Shown piece after piece: positions 16,364 through 24,358 of a DNA stretch of 59,113 nt. This DNA is from Peptococcaceae bacterium (lineage in GTDB: Bacteria > Bacillota > DSM-12270 > Thermacetogeniales > Thermacetogeniaceae): the NCBI GenBank assembly GCA_023249405.1, contig JAHFCR010000015.1, positions 1-59,113 on the forward strand. The letters run 5' to 3'. The position numbers were made by a program, and so were the translations under genes. Every line of letters starts with the position of its first letter. Positions within the stretch are counted from its first letter, which is position 1. The notes below the pieces were generated by a model. It was not told the origin of the DNA, did no database searches, and saw only the letters and a list, made by a program, of their open reading frames with translations.

Positions 16364-18153
16364 GACCTGACCTCCGCCACCTCATAGATAGATTCATGCC
16401 TGCATACCTGCTGGCAGATACCACAACCAAAACAGCTAAGGGCGTCGATGACTGGCTTGCCATCCTCGCCGAGCGAGATCGCCGGGCATCCAAGCCTGAG
16501 GCACAGCCTGCAATCCTGGCACTGGTTCTGATGCACGGCACGCCTGGACCCGCCCTCGACGCCCCTGATTAACCGGCAAGGGGCCTTCACCACGATGGCA
16601 GCCTTGCCGGATGCCATTTTAGCTGTCTGGATGGCACTACGGATGGCATCCAGGTCGTAGGCGCCGACCTGCATCACCGGGTCATAACCCATGGCCTTGA
16701 ACAATACCGCAGGCTCCTGCATGAGGGTGGGAGCGCCGTTCATCATGCGGCCCGTCCCGGGGTTTTGCTGGTGGCCGGTCATAGCGGTGATCCGGTTGTC
16801 CAAAACCACGGGCACAAACGCCCGGCCATTGTAAATCCCCTCCAGGGCGCCGGTAATGCCTGAGTGAAAAAATGTGGAGTCCCCCATGACCCCGAAGACC
16901 TTCTGGCCTTCGGGGACCGTAAGGCTCAGTCCCTGGGCCATGGTGTACCCGCCGCCCATGCAGATGGATGCCTCGAAGGCCTCCAGCGGCGGCATGGCAC
17001 CCAGACTATAGCACCCGATATCCCCGGTCATCATCAGTTTGGCTTTTTTGGCCATGTAGAAGAAACCGCGGTGGGGGCAGCCCGCGCACAGCAGCGCCGG
17101 TCTGGCAGGAACGCCCGGCAATGGGCCCGGCGCAGCCGGTTCAGCTCGGCTGCCAGCTGACGGGAACGGTATATTCAGGGTGGTATTGGCCAGCGAAGCG
17201 GCCACGATCTGGGGATTGAGCTCGTAAAAGCTGGTGATATACTTCTTGCCCTCGCACCTGATCCCCATCGCCTTGATATTGTTCTCAAGGTAGGGATCCA
17301 GTTCCTCTACAACAACAAGCTCCCTGACCATACCGGCAAACTCCCTGATCCTGTTCACATTGAGCGGGTAGACGAGCCCCAGCTTCAGGACCGAGCAGCT
17401 ATCGCCAAAGACTTCCTTCACGTAGTTGTATGATGCTCCGGAGGTGATGATCCCCACCTCCGGGCTGGTGATCTCCATCAGATCCAGCGTTTGCACAGAC
17501 TCATCTTCAACGATAGCTGCCAGGTTCCGCTCCAGCACCTTTTTGCGAGCGCGACTGTTGCCGGGAAGGGTGACATATCTAGGGCTGGGTACATAGTCAC
17601 GCTTGATCCGGCTGTACTTCATCTCCTCATTCAGCAGCACCAGTCCGCCGGCATGGCTGGTGCGGGTGACCAGGCGCAGCAGGATCGGAACATCGTAGCG
17701 CTCACTCAGCTCGAAGGCCAATTTGGTAAACCGGAGGCATTCCTCGCTGTCCGCCGGCTCCAGCATGGGAACCTTGGCATGCAGGGCATACCAGCGGTTA
17801 TCCTGCTCGTTCTGGGAGCTGTGCATCCCCGGGTCGTCCGCCGCAGCGATCACCAAGCCGCCGTTGACGCCCAGATAAGCGGTTATAAACAGGGGGTCCG
17901 CCGCCACGTTCAGTCCCACATGTTTCATGGTCACTATGGCTCTCAGACCACCTACCGCAGCGCCGTAGGCCTCCTCGAGGGCCACTTTCTCGTTCACCGC
18001 CCAGCATACCTCGGGTCCATCCTTGAGGCTGAGGGCTTCCAGGATCTCCGTGCTAGGCGTTCCGGGATAGCCGATTCCCAATCCGACCCCGGCCTCCCAG
18101 GCGCCCCGGGCGACAGCTTCGTTGCCTGTCAGCATCACCTTGGTAGTCAACAT
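16360..18153 (-). CDS. iorA: Indolepyruvate ferredoxin oxidoreductase, alpha subunit
   Basis: A 597-residue catalytic subunit. The N-terminal pyrimidine-binding part starts TGNEAVARGAWEAGV and GYPGTPSTEILE. The thiamine-diphosphate part has GDIGCYSLG and GDSTFFHSG. The C-terminus carries two [4Fe-4S] motifs, CQDCRLCLRLGC and CFGCGICQQVC. Product and partner are as for iorB: 2-oxoacid + CoA + oxidised ferredoxin to acyl-CoA + CO2. It lies 19 bases after ptb. The presence of Ptb/Buk upstream suggests that the acyl-CoA formed here is used for ATP synthesis. Whether the substrate is aromatic or branched-chain cannot be settled from sequence. Confidence 0.93.
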   Translation of the reverse strand: MLTTKVMLTGNEAVARGAWEAGVGLGIGYPGTPSTEILEALSLKDGPEVCWAVNEKVALEEAYGAAVGGLRAIVTMKHVGLNVAADPLFITAYLGVNGGLVIAAADDPGMHSSQNEQDNRWYALHAKVPMLEPADSEECLRFTKLAFELSERYDVPILLRLVTRTSHAGGLVLLNEEMKYSRIKRDYVPSPRYVTLPGNSRARKKVLERNLAAIVEDESVQTLDLMEITSPEVGIITSGASYNYVKEVFGDSCSVLKLGLVYPLNVNRIREFAGMVRELVVVEELDPYLENNIKAMGIRCEGKKYITSFYELNPQIVAASLANTTLNIPFPSAGSRAEPAAPGPLPGVPARPALLCAGCPHRGFFYMAKKAKLMMTGDIGCYSLGAMPPLEAFEASICMGGGYTMAQGLSLTVPEGQKVFGVMGDSTFFHSGITGALEGIYNGRAFVPVVLDNRITAMTGHQQNPGTGRMMNGAPTLMQEPAVLFKAMGYDPVMQVGAYDLDAIRSAIQTAKMASGKAAIVVKAPCRLIRGVEGGSRRAVHQNQCQDCRLCLRLGCPAISLGEDGKPVIDALSCFGCGICQQVCRHESIYEVAEVRS

Positions 18154-18172
18154 TGATCTCCCTTCTTTGAAA

Positions 18173-19108
18173 TCATGAGATAGCTTCTCCTTGTTTCCGC
18201 GCCGATCTCAGCTTGGCCAGACTGGCCAACGCCATAGAATTCAATTTCTCTTCGGGAGCTGAAGCCCGCGAGGTCAGAATGACCGGCGTTTTCGTGCCCA
18301 GCACCACCCCGGCCATGTGCGCCCCGGCAAAGTAGATCAGCGACTTGCCGAAGACGTTCCCGGTCTCGATGTCCGGCATCAATAGCAGTTCCGCCCTGCC
18401 GGCGACCGGGCTCCCGCTTCCCTTGCGGCGGGCAGCCTCCAGACTGATGGCCATATCCAGCGAAAGCGGTCCGTCCACCAGGGCGCCGCTAATCTGGCCG
18501 CCGGCTGCCATATCAGCCAGGGCCGCAGCATCCAAAGTAGCCTGCATCTTCGGATTTACCACCTCATTGGCCGTAACGACGGCCACCCTGGGCTCGATCC
18601 AGCCCAGATCCAGCATGAAGCCAATGCCGTTTTCCAGGATCGCCCGCTTCTGTTCCAGGTCTGGGGCAATGTTGACGCCGCTGTCCGTGACAAACAGCAG
18701 ACGGTCAAAACCGGGAATCTGGAAAACCGCCATGTGGCTCAATATTCTTCCGTTGCGCAGCCCGCAATCCCGGTTCAGGACAGCCTGCAGGAAATCGCTG
18801 GTGTTGACCATTCCCTTCATGAGGATCTCCGCCGTCCCATTGCTGACCGCCCTCACTGCCTCCAGGGCAGCCGCTCCCGGATCGGGCGCATCGATGATCT
18901 CAACCCCGTCCAGCGGCAGGGAGATCCTCCCGGCGATCTCCCTTATTTTCTTTTCATCTCCCGCCAGCACCGGTGTGACCAGCCCGGCATCCATCCCCAT
19001 TTTCACCGTCTCCATGACGTGCTCATCATCGGCGGCCGCAACGCTCATCCGGCAGGCACCCAATGATCCGGAGGCCTTCAAGATCTCCTGAAATGTTTTA
19101 TAGCACAC
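18173..19108 (-). CDS. ptb: Phosphate butyryltransferase
   Basis: A 311-residue member of the phosphate acetyl/butyryltransferase family, transferring an acyl group from CoA to phosphate. Recognisable blocks are EILMKGMVNTSDFLQAVL, LSHMAVFQIPGFDRLLFVTD and VDGPLSLDMAISLEAARRKG. The length is normal for Ptb (about 300) and shorter than Pta. The start is a GTG at 19108 behind AAGGGGAG. It follows buk by 12 bases and precedes iorA by 19, so all four genes are one transcription unit. Relatives often accept branched-chain acyl-CoA as well as butyryl-CoA. Confidence 0.92.
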   Translation of the reverse strand: MCYKTFQEILKASGSLGACRMSVAAADDEHVMETVKMGMDAGLVTPVLAGDEKKIREIAGRISLPLDGVEIIDAPDPGAAALEAVRAVSNGTAEILMKGMVNTSDFLQAVLNRDCGLRNGRILSHMAVFQIPGFDRLLFVTDSGVNIAPDLEQKRAILENGIGFMLDLGWIEPRVAVVTANEVVNPKMQATLDAAALADMAAGGQISGALVDGPLSLDMAISLEAARRKGSGSPVAGRAELLLMPDIETGNVFGKSLIYFAGAHMAGVVLGTKTPVILTSRASAPEEKLNSMALASLAKLRSARKQGEAIS

Positions 19109-19120
19109 GCCAGTCTCCCC

Positions 19121-20200
19121 TTAGCCAAGATATGTCTTCGGCTGTTCCTCGCCCCGCAGCACGCGCAGGCCACCCAGGGCCAGGGACTCCAGTTCTTCTT
19201 CACCGGGCATCACCACTACCGGAGCGATAAACCCGACCCTGGCGATCACCCGGTCAGTGATAAACTGCGAGTAAGCGATGCCTCCGGTGATGATCACCCG
19301 GTCCACTTCGCCTGACAGAACCGCGGCCATTGCCCCGATCTCCTTGGCAATCTGGTAGGCCATCGCCTCAAGAACGAGGCGTGCCTGATCATTGCCGTCT
19401 TCCGCCAGTTTTTCAGCCTCCCGGACATCCTTCGTCCCCAGATAGGCGTACATGCCGCCCCACTTCATCAGCTTGTCGTACATCTCCTGGTAGCTATAGC
19501 CGCCTGAATAACATAGTTTCAAGAGCTGCATGGCCGGCAGGCCGCCGCATCGCTCCGGAGAGAAGGGCCCATCCTGGATAGCGGCGTTGGAATCCACGAT
19601 CCGGCCCTTTTTAAAGGGGGAGACCGAGATCCCGCTGCCCAGGTGGACGACCACAAAATTGCAGTCCTCCAGGCGGCGGCCCAGGCTGGCCGCTACCTTA
19701 CGAGCTACGGCCTTCATGTTCAGGGTGTGGCATAGGCTGATCCTTTCCAGCTCCGGCAGGCCGGAGATGCGCGCCACCTCATCCAGTTCATCGGTGCTGA
19801 CAGGGTCTACTATAAAAGCCGGAATGCCGGCCATGCCCGCGATGGTGTCAGCGATCAGGGCACCCAGGTTGGCTGCATGTTCTTCCCGCGGAGCGGAGGC
19901 CAGGTCATTCTTCATCCGGTCATTGACCGTATAGGTACCGCTCTCCATGGGCTGCAGGATGCCTCCGCGACCGACCACCGCCGCGAATGAATGCGCGGTC
20001 AATTCCTCCTCAGCCAGGGCATCGAGGATGAGATTCAAGCGGTAATCCTTCTGGTCGGCCACTCTCTGAAATTTTTGCAGATCAGAGGCCGGATGTTCAA
20101 TCTTCTTCTCAAAAAGGCAGGACTCGTTATCATAAACTGCAAGCTTCGTCGATGCTGACCCAGGGTTAATGATCAACTGGCGGAAAATCTCTGCCTCCAT
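19121..20200 (-). CDS. buk: Butyrate kinase
   Basis: A 359-residue ASKHA-fold acyl kinase that converts acyl phosphate and ADP to acid and ATP. Family blocks are IINPGSASTKLAVYDNE at the N-terminus, GRGGILQPMESGTY, FVVVHLGSGISV and RVIITGGIAYSQF. GGAGG precedes the ATG by 6 bases. It is the first gene of the buk-ptb-iorAB unit, and its promoter region contains two matching palindromes (20226-20238 and 20316-20328). With Ptb it gives substrate-level phosphorylation from the acyl-CoA made by IorAB. Confidence 0.93.
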   Translation of the reverse strand: MEAEIFRQLIINPGSASTKLAVYDNESCLFEKKIEHPASDLQKFQRVADQKDYRLNLILDALAEEELTAHSFAAVVGRGGILQPMESGTYTVNDRMKNDLASAPREEHAANLGALIADTIAGMAGIPAFIVDPVSTDELDEVARISGLPELERISLCHTLNMKAVARKVAASLGRRLEDCNFVVVHLGSGISVSPFKKGRIVDSNAAIQDGPFSPERCGGLPAMQLLKLCYSGGYSYQEMYDKLMKWGGMYAYLGTKDVREAEKLAEDGNDQARLVLEAMAYQIAKEIGAMAAVLSGEVDRVIITGGIAYSQFITDRVIARVGFIAPVVVMPGEEELESLALGGLRVLRGEEQPKTYLG

Positions 20201-20225
20201 AATGGTCCTCCATGTTCTGTTCGTC

Positions 20226-20271
20226 AGAACTCAGTTCTATTATATTCCGACTAAAAAATGCTGGGTGTCAA
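20226..20271 (-). promoter_or_regulatory. buk promoter with operator-like palindrome
   Basis: On the minus strand TTGACA (20266-20271) and a perfect TATAAT (20239-20244) are 21 bases apart, longer than ideal. Directly after the -10 lies AGAACTGAGTTCT (20226-20238), a perfect AGAAC-N3-GTTCT palindrome where a repressor would block the start site. The gene immediately upstream encodes an IclR regulator, and IclR-type operators are often palindromes of this size. Confidence 0.6.
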
Positions 20272-20298
20272 TACCAGCCAGCTTGCATCGTCCGGGTG

Positions 20299-20334
20299 CT
20301 AGAGTTCTATCTAGCGGAACCTAGTTCTAATATA
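20299..20334 (-). promoter_or_regulatory. Second promoter/operator module upstream of buk
   Basis: The minus strand reads TATATT followed by AGAACTAGGTTCC (20316-20328), the same -10/palindrome arrangement as at 20226-20244. Next to it GCTAGA and TCTAGC form another inverted repeat around an AGAAC half-site (about 20299-20316). No convincing -35 is seen. Confidence 0.45.
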
Positions 20335-20342
20335 GCCCGTTT

Positions 20343-20374
20343 AAAAAAACGTATCTGGGCCTATGCCCGGATCT
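20343..20374 (-). terminator. Rho-independent terminator of iclR
   Basis: On the minus strand a hairpin centred on GGGC-ATAG-GCCC, extended by flanking pairs with one mismatch, is followed by TTTTTTT. It lies about 110 bases after the IclR stop and separates that gene from the buk promoters. Confidence 0.6.
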
Positions 20375-20480
20375 GACAACAAGTACTCGTTCTTATAGGC
20401 ACACTTCTGAAAAAAGTATTCTCTGAATGCAGATAGAATTCCTTCATAGATACCGATAACCTTATCCCATGACCATCCTA

Positions 20481-21257
20481 TCAGTCGCCAATGCGCTCGG
20501 AGATCCCAGCCGCAGCCTCTTTGACGGCAGCGATGATCTCCGGCATCCGGTCGGGAGTGAGCCGGGTAGTGGGGCCGGAGACACTGATGGCTGCAATCGC
20601 CCTGTTCTGGACAGTGAATATCGGCGCCCCAATACAGATCAGCCCCAGCTCAATCTCCTCCCGGTCCATACTATACCCCTGCTCTTTAATCCGGCACAGC
20701 TCCTTCTGCAATTCCTGAACATCGGTGATGGTATTTGGCGTGTATCTTTCCAAGCTGTTCTCGGCAATTCTTCGCAAGTAATCGTCCGGCTGATAGGCCA
20801 GCAACGCTTTGCCCAATGCCGAGCAGTAGGCCTTGGTTCCGGTGCCAATCGCAGGGGTTAGCTTGAGAACCTTCTGGGTCTCCACCTTATCGATAACCAC
20901 TACCCGGCCCGGATCCTGCTCATCACTTTCCAGAACGCCCAGGTGCACCACCTCCCGGCACTGCTCGGCCAGTTTTTCCGTAAAAGGCCTGGCCAACTCC
21001 TGTATCTTCATTTTATCCCGGTAAAGCATGCCCAGGGAAAAAAGCTTGATTCCCAGCCAATACTTGTTGGTTACCGGATTCTGCTCGATAAACCCCCGCT
21101 CTTGCAGGGTGCCCAGCGCCCGGTGCACCGTGCTTTTATACAGCCCCAGATCCGCAGCGATCTCAGTGATCCCCATCTCACGCCTCTCCCGAAAGATAAG
21201 AAGCAAAATATCCAGGGCACGGTCGATCGATGAGACAGCATACCTGTTATTAGCCAC
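20481..21257 (-). CDS. IclR-family transcriptional regulator
   Basis: A 258-residue regulator with an N-terminal winged helix-turn-helix (EMGITEIAADLGLYKSTVHRAL, about residues 25-60) and a C-terminal effector-binding domain (TPAIGTGTKAYCSALGKALLA; SMDREEIELGLICIGAPIF; AAISVSGPTTRL), the standard IclR layout. Effectors of this family are small organic acids. It lies directly upstream of the buk-ptb-iorAB unit, separated by a terminator and two palindromic promoter modules, so it is the obvious candidate regulator of that unit. It follows the nitroreductase gene by 48 bases and may be co-transcribed with it. Confidence 0.92.
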   Translation of the reverse strand: MANNRYAVSSIDRALDILLLIFRERREMGITEIAADLGLYKSTVHRALGTLQERGFIEQNPVTNKYWLGIKLFSLGMLYRDKMKIQELARPFTEKLAEQCREVVHLGVLESDEQDPGRVVVIDKVETQKVLKLTPAIGTGTKAYCSALGKALLAYQPDDYLRRIAENSLERYTPNTITDVQELQKELCRIKEQGYSMDREEIELGLICIGAPIFTVQNRAIAAISVSGPTTRLTPDRMPEIIAAVKEAAAGISERIGD

Positions 21258-21305
21258 AATTTCACCCCTCTCATCCCAGAACTGCAGAGTACGAGCCTGG
21301 TGCGA

Positions 21306-22016
21306 TCAATCAATACCCTTGCTGCCAAACCGGTTATGGTGGGTGAAATCCTGCACCTCCCGGCGCACCCGCAGGTATTTACCCGTTGAGGAAGGATACC
21401 CCAGGCGTATGGAGAAGGCAATCCGCAGGTGGCCAGGAATGTTCAGGATACTCTTAACCTCTTTTTCCACCTGGCCGGCACTGAGGGAGCTCACCACGTG
21501 AAACTTGATCCCCAGGGCGCTAGACATGAGCCACATATTCTCCATCACACAGCCCAGGCTGATGGCGCCTAAAAAATCGCCCTCCGAGTCAGGCGCCCTC
21601 CTGCCGGGATCATAGACCACAACGAGCAGGACCGGGCCTGTTTGAATGTTCTTGCCCTGAGATGGGTTAAATCGTTCCGATGCCTCCGGTTTGGCTTCCG
21701 GAGTTCTCCAGGACGGTGGGAACATGGTGCCCAGAATCCCGACCTTTTTTCTGAGCAGTTCCTCTTCCGAAAAGGAAAGCTGCCGATAGTTTTCACGGAT
21801 AAAGGTTTCGGATGCCGGGTATCTGATCTCCCCTATCGCGCTCAGAAGCTTTTTATCGTCAACGACCACAATTTCAAAATTCTGCATGTTGTGGGCCGTA
21901 GGCGACCAGCGTCCCGCCTCCAGGATCTGCCTCAGGTCATCTTTTGCTATCTGGTGTTCGGAGTCGTAGGGCCCTCTTGCCGACTGCCTTTCCTGGATCA
22001 GCTGCAAGGTTTCCAT
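21306..22016 (-). CDS. Nitroreductase-family protein
   Basis: A 236-residue FMN-dependent nitroreductase-fold protein. The N-terminus METLQLIQERQSARGPYD, then LRQILEAGRWSPTAHNMQNFEIVVVDD, holds the Arg/Ser and Asn residues that usually contact FMN. LGAISLGCVMENMWLMSSALGI is the dimer helix. The start at 22016 has GGAGG 7 bases upstream; the longer frame from 22034 runs through that site. It lies 23 bases after the alcohol dehydrogenase and probably shares its message. The substrate is unknown; members reduce flavins, quinones or nitro compounds. Confidence 0.85.
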   Translation of the reverse strand: METLQLIQERQSARGPYDSEHQIAKDDLRQILEAGRWSPTAHNMQNFEIVVVDDKKLLSAIGEIRYPASETFIRENYRQLSFSEEELLRKKVGILGTMFPPSWRTPEAKPEASERFNPSQGKNIQTGPVLLVVVYDPGRRAPDSEGDFLGAISLGCVMENMWLMSSALGIKFHVVSSLSAGQVEKEVKSILNIPGHLRIAFSIRLGYPSSTGKYLRVRREVQDFTHHNRFGSKGID

Positions 22017-22039
22017 GCCATGACCTCCTAACAAAATAT

Positions 22040-23047
22040 TTAGCTCATTCTTAAAACTGACCGGAAATGCACCTTTGATGTCATCATCTTTTCAAAGGCC
22101 AGTGCCGCCTGCTCCAGGGGGAATACCTCCACCACCGGAACCACCCCGAACAGCATGCTGAACCGGACGGCCTCTTCAATGCTGCCCGCCACCCAGCCGC
22201 TGACGGAACGGCTGCCCGCCAGCAAAAGAGACGGTGAAAAGTGCAGTGGTTCCGACACGCCGGTGACGATAATCATCTTACCGTTGCGGCTGAGACCGCC
22301 GATCAACTCCGATATGGCCTTGCTGCTCGGAGCCGTACCGAGAATGACCCGTGCCCCTCCCAACTCCTTCAATTCCTTCACCGCATCGGTGGCATTGGTA
22401 TCGATATAGATATGGGCGCCCAGCTTGTATGCCAACTCCTCTTTTTCCCTGCCGCGGGACAGAACGGCGGTTTGGAAGCCGAGTTTGGCAGAGTATTGCA
22501 CTGCCAGATGGCCCAGCCCTCCCAGGCCGTGGATCGCCACCAGTTCCCCGGCCCTGGCGCCACAGTTTTGCAGCGCTCCAAATGTCGTCCGCCCGGCGCA
22601 GAGAAGCGGCGCCGTCTCCACCGGAGTGAGCTTGTCCGGTATGCCGACCAGGGCTTCCGAGCGGGCAACCATATATTCGGCATAGCCGCCGTCAATCGAG
22701 AGGCCTGTGGTTAAAGAGTGTCCGCAGGCCAGAAAATCACCCCTCCGGCAGGCGCTGCACTGAAAGCAATGCCCTCCGTGCCATCCCACGCCAACCCTCT
22801 GCCCGATCTTCCAGCCTTTGGCCTGAGATCCCACAGCCTCAACAACACCAACAACTTCATGTCCGGGAATGATCGGATACTTGATACCCGGCCAGTGGCC
22901 CTCCTTGGCGAGCGCATCTCCACGGCAGATCCCACAGGCCTCTACCCTGATCAGGACCTCGTTGTCCCCTGGTTCGGGAATTTCCCTATTGACCAGCTCC
23001 AGGCCGGCTCCAGGCTCACTCACCTGAACCGCTCTCATCATCGGCAC
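22040..23047 (-). CDS. Zinc-dependent alcohol dehydrogenase
   Basis: A 335-residue medium-chain dehydrogenase. The catalytic zinc ligands are in EACGICRGDALA and PIIPGHEVVG. Structural zinc is bound by four cysteines in CFQCSACRRGDFLAC. The nucleotide site is GLGGLGHLAVQYSAKLG. The GTG at 23047, 8 bases after GGAGG, is preferred over the GTG at 23056, which lies inside that ribosome site. It heads a probable adh-nitroreductase-iclR unit. Upstream a perfect TATAAT lies beside an imperfect TGTGG..CCACA palindrome. It is related to NAD(P)-linked primary-alcohol dehydrogenases; the substrate is not predictable. Confidence 0.9.
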   Translation of the reverse strand: MPMMRAVQVSEPGAGLELVNREIPEPGDNEVLIRVEACGICRGDALAKEGHWPGIKYPIIPGHEVVGVVEAVGSQAKGWKIGQRVGVGWHGGHCFQCSACRRGDFLACGHSLTTGLSIDGGYAEYMVARSEALVGIPDKLTPVETAPLLCAGRTTFGALQNCGARAGELVAIHGLGGLGHLAVQYSAKLGFQTAVLSRGREKEELAYKLGAHIYIDTNATDAVKELKELGGARVILGTAPSSKAISELIGGLSRNGKMIIVTGVSEPLHFSPSLLLAGSRSVSGWVAGSIEEAVRFSMLFGVVPVVEVFPLEQAALAFEKMMTSKVHFRSVLRMS

Positions 23048-23077
23048 CCGATACACCTCCAGGAATATTTATCATTA

Positions 23078-23105
23078 ATTATATGTTAATGTGTGGTTAC
23101 CCACA
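23078..23105 (-). promoter_or_regulatory. Probable adh promoter with inverted repeat
   Basis: The minus strand has TATAAT (23078-23083). About 8 bases upstream, in the -35/-10 spacer, lies TGTGG-GTAA-CCACA (23092-23105), a possible operator. The ribosome site of adh follows. Confidence 0.45.
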
Positions 23106-23207
23106 AATCAACCTCGGCATCCTCATGATCAATCCCCTATTGCCTGCCCGCTTGTGTTGCCGATCAGAATCATCCCTATCTTGCTTAACACTTAATTGCA
23201 ACAAAAA

Positions 23208-23230
23208 TGCCCACCGTGAGATGGTGGACA
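23208..23230 (-). terminator. Rho-independent terminator
   Basis: TGTCCACC pairs with GGTGGGCA around a 7-base loop and is followed by TTTTT on the minus strand, about 70 bases after the stop of the pyruvate-kinase-C-like gene. Confidence 0.7.
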
Positions 23231-23298
23231 CTTTTTCTTAAGTTCCGGTTTCCAGTTCACTCGATCGATCTCATACCGCATGAAGCTCCGAGAACTGG

Positions 23299-23901
23299 CT
23301 AACCGTTCTTTTCCTTGCTCATTTTTTCATGCATCTCATCGATGGACAGCGGATTAAGGGGTTTGCAGAGGATCTCATTGACCCGGATCTTGTTGAAGTG
23401 CTGGGAAGAGGCTGCCTGCATCACTAGAGCAGTATCAGAACCCCGGCCGGTACCGGCGATGGCGATCACCCTTTCCTGGCTGGCCAACAACCCGGCATCA
23501 GTGGCCATCAGCACTGTCTCAAAGCACACCTTGGTTCCCTGGCTAAAGCAGCGCAACAGGTTAGCCATCAGAGTGGGCGCAGCGGACCCGTAGAGATTGT
23601 CCGTATGGAACAGCATGGTGCCAAAGTGTACCTCATGCCCAGCTTCTCTCAGAGCCTTCACCAACTCCGGCGGAAAGAGATTGACCGGCCGGTGAAAATC
23701 CCACTGGTGGGGCACCACAATCAACTGCACGCCGTCATCTTTAAAAAAATCCATGGCCTTTCTGGCCGTGGCGCCAGTAGTGGACGCCAGCACAATTTTC
23801 TTGATTTGCAACGCTCTGGCTCTCTCCTGAGCAAGCCTGAAGGTGATATCTGTGTTTCCGGGATCCATGCCTTCAAAATAGACTGTTTTACTCTCCATCA
23901 T
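23299..23901 (-). CDS. Pyruvate kinase C-terminal-like domain protein
   Basis: A 200-residue stand-alone protein with the fold of the pyruvate kinase alpha/beta (C-terminal) domain: IKKIVLASTTGATARKAMDFF, QLIVVPHQWDF and VIAIAGTGRGSDTALVMQAAS. It lacks the catalytic barrel, so it is not a kinase. Such proteins occur alone in Clostridia and archaea and their role is not established; nucleotide or metabolite sensing is possible. Two adjacent ATG codons (23901, 23898) follow GGAGG; either could be used. It is monocistronic with its own terminator. Confidence 0.75.
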   Translation of the reverse strand: MMESKTVYFEGMDPGNTDITFRLAQERARALQIKKIVLASTTGATARKAMDFFKDDGVQLIVVPHQWDFHRPVNLFPPELVKALREAGHEVHFGTMLFHTDNLYGSAAPTLMANLLRCFSQGTKVCFETVLMATDAGLLASQERVIAIAGTGRGSDTALVMQAASSQHFNKIRVNEILCKPLNPLSIDEMHEKMSKEKNG

Positions 23902-24191
23902 TCAACCTCCCTGAGACTTATCGCGTCGGGCATAAGCCAGCTGATGCTTAATCTGGCAGGCCTTGGTCAGAACCTTCTTTTCAGCTTAATATAGTCATTA
24001 TACCCTGAGATAATCACAGCGCCAATATAGTCCCGGATGGATCGGAGGAGGATCAAAGATGTGAGTAGGGATGCGAACTAGATAAAAAGATGCCTACAGA
24101 TATTTAATTGCCTCACGCACACTGCGGGGCTGCAGGTCATGGCTTTGCAAAAATAACCTTACAAACCTGTACTCCATGTACCCCAATAATT
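23902..24191. other. Intergenic region downstream of tRNA-Sec
   Basis: No certain gene. On the minus strand, 15 bases past the tRNA-Sec 3' end, a 27-codon frame (24094-24177) encodes a protein-like sequence (MEYRFVRLFLQSHDL..). It has no ribosome site and may be a fragment. The remainder shows nothing I recognise. Confidence 0.4.
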
Positions 24192-24288
24192 TGGCGGGAG
24201 CGTGTGAGAATCGAACTCACCAAAGACACTCGTCATGCCTCTCACTGGATTTGAAGTCCAGGCGCACCACCAGGCACAATCCGCCCCC
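24192..24288 (-). tRNA. selC: tRNA-Sec (anticodon TCA)
   Basis: A 97-base tRNA on the minus strand from GGGGGCGG to an encoded CCA. The anticodon loop CTTCAAA places TCA at 24252-24254 on a CTGGA/TCCAG stem. The long variable arm (GAGAGGCATGACGAGTGTCTTT), discriminator G, and T arm GTGAG-TTCGATT-CTCAC are typical of selenocysteine tRNA. The acceptor is 7 good pairs plus a G-A at the eighth position. It serves UGA recoding with SelA and SelB, encoded about 7 kb away. Confidence 0.93.
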
Positions 24289-24358
24289 ATGCGACGCTAT
24301 TTTATCATAAAAATAGGCTAAACGTCGAGGAAAGGGGGAAACTGGCGGGGTAAGAGGA

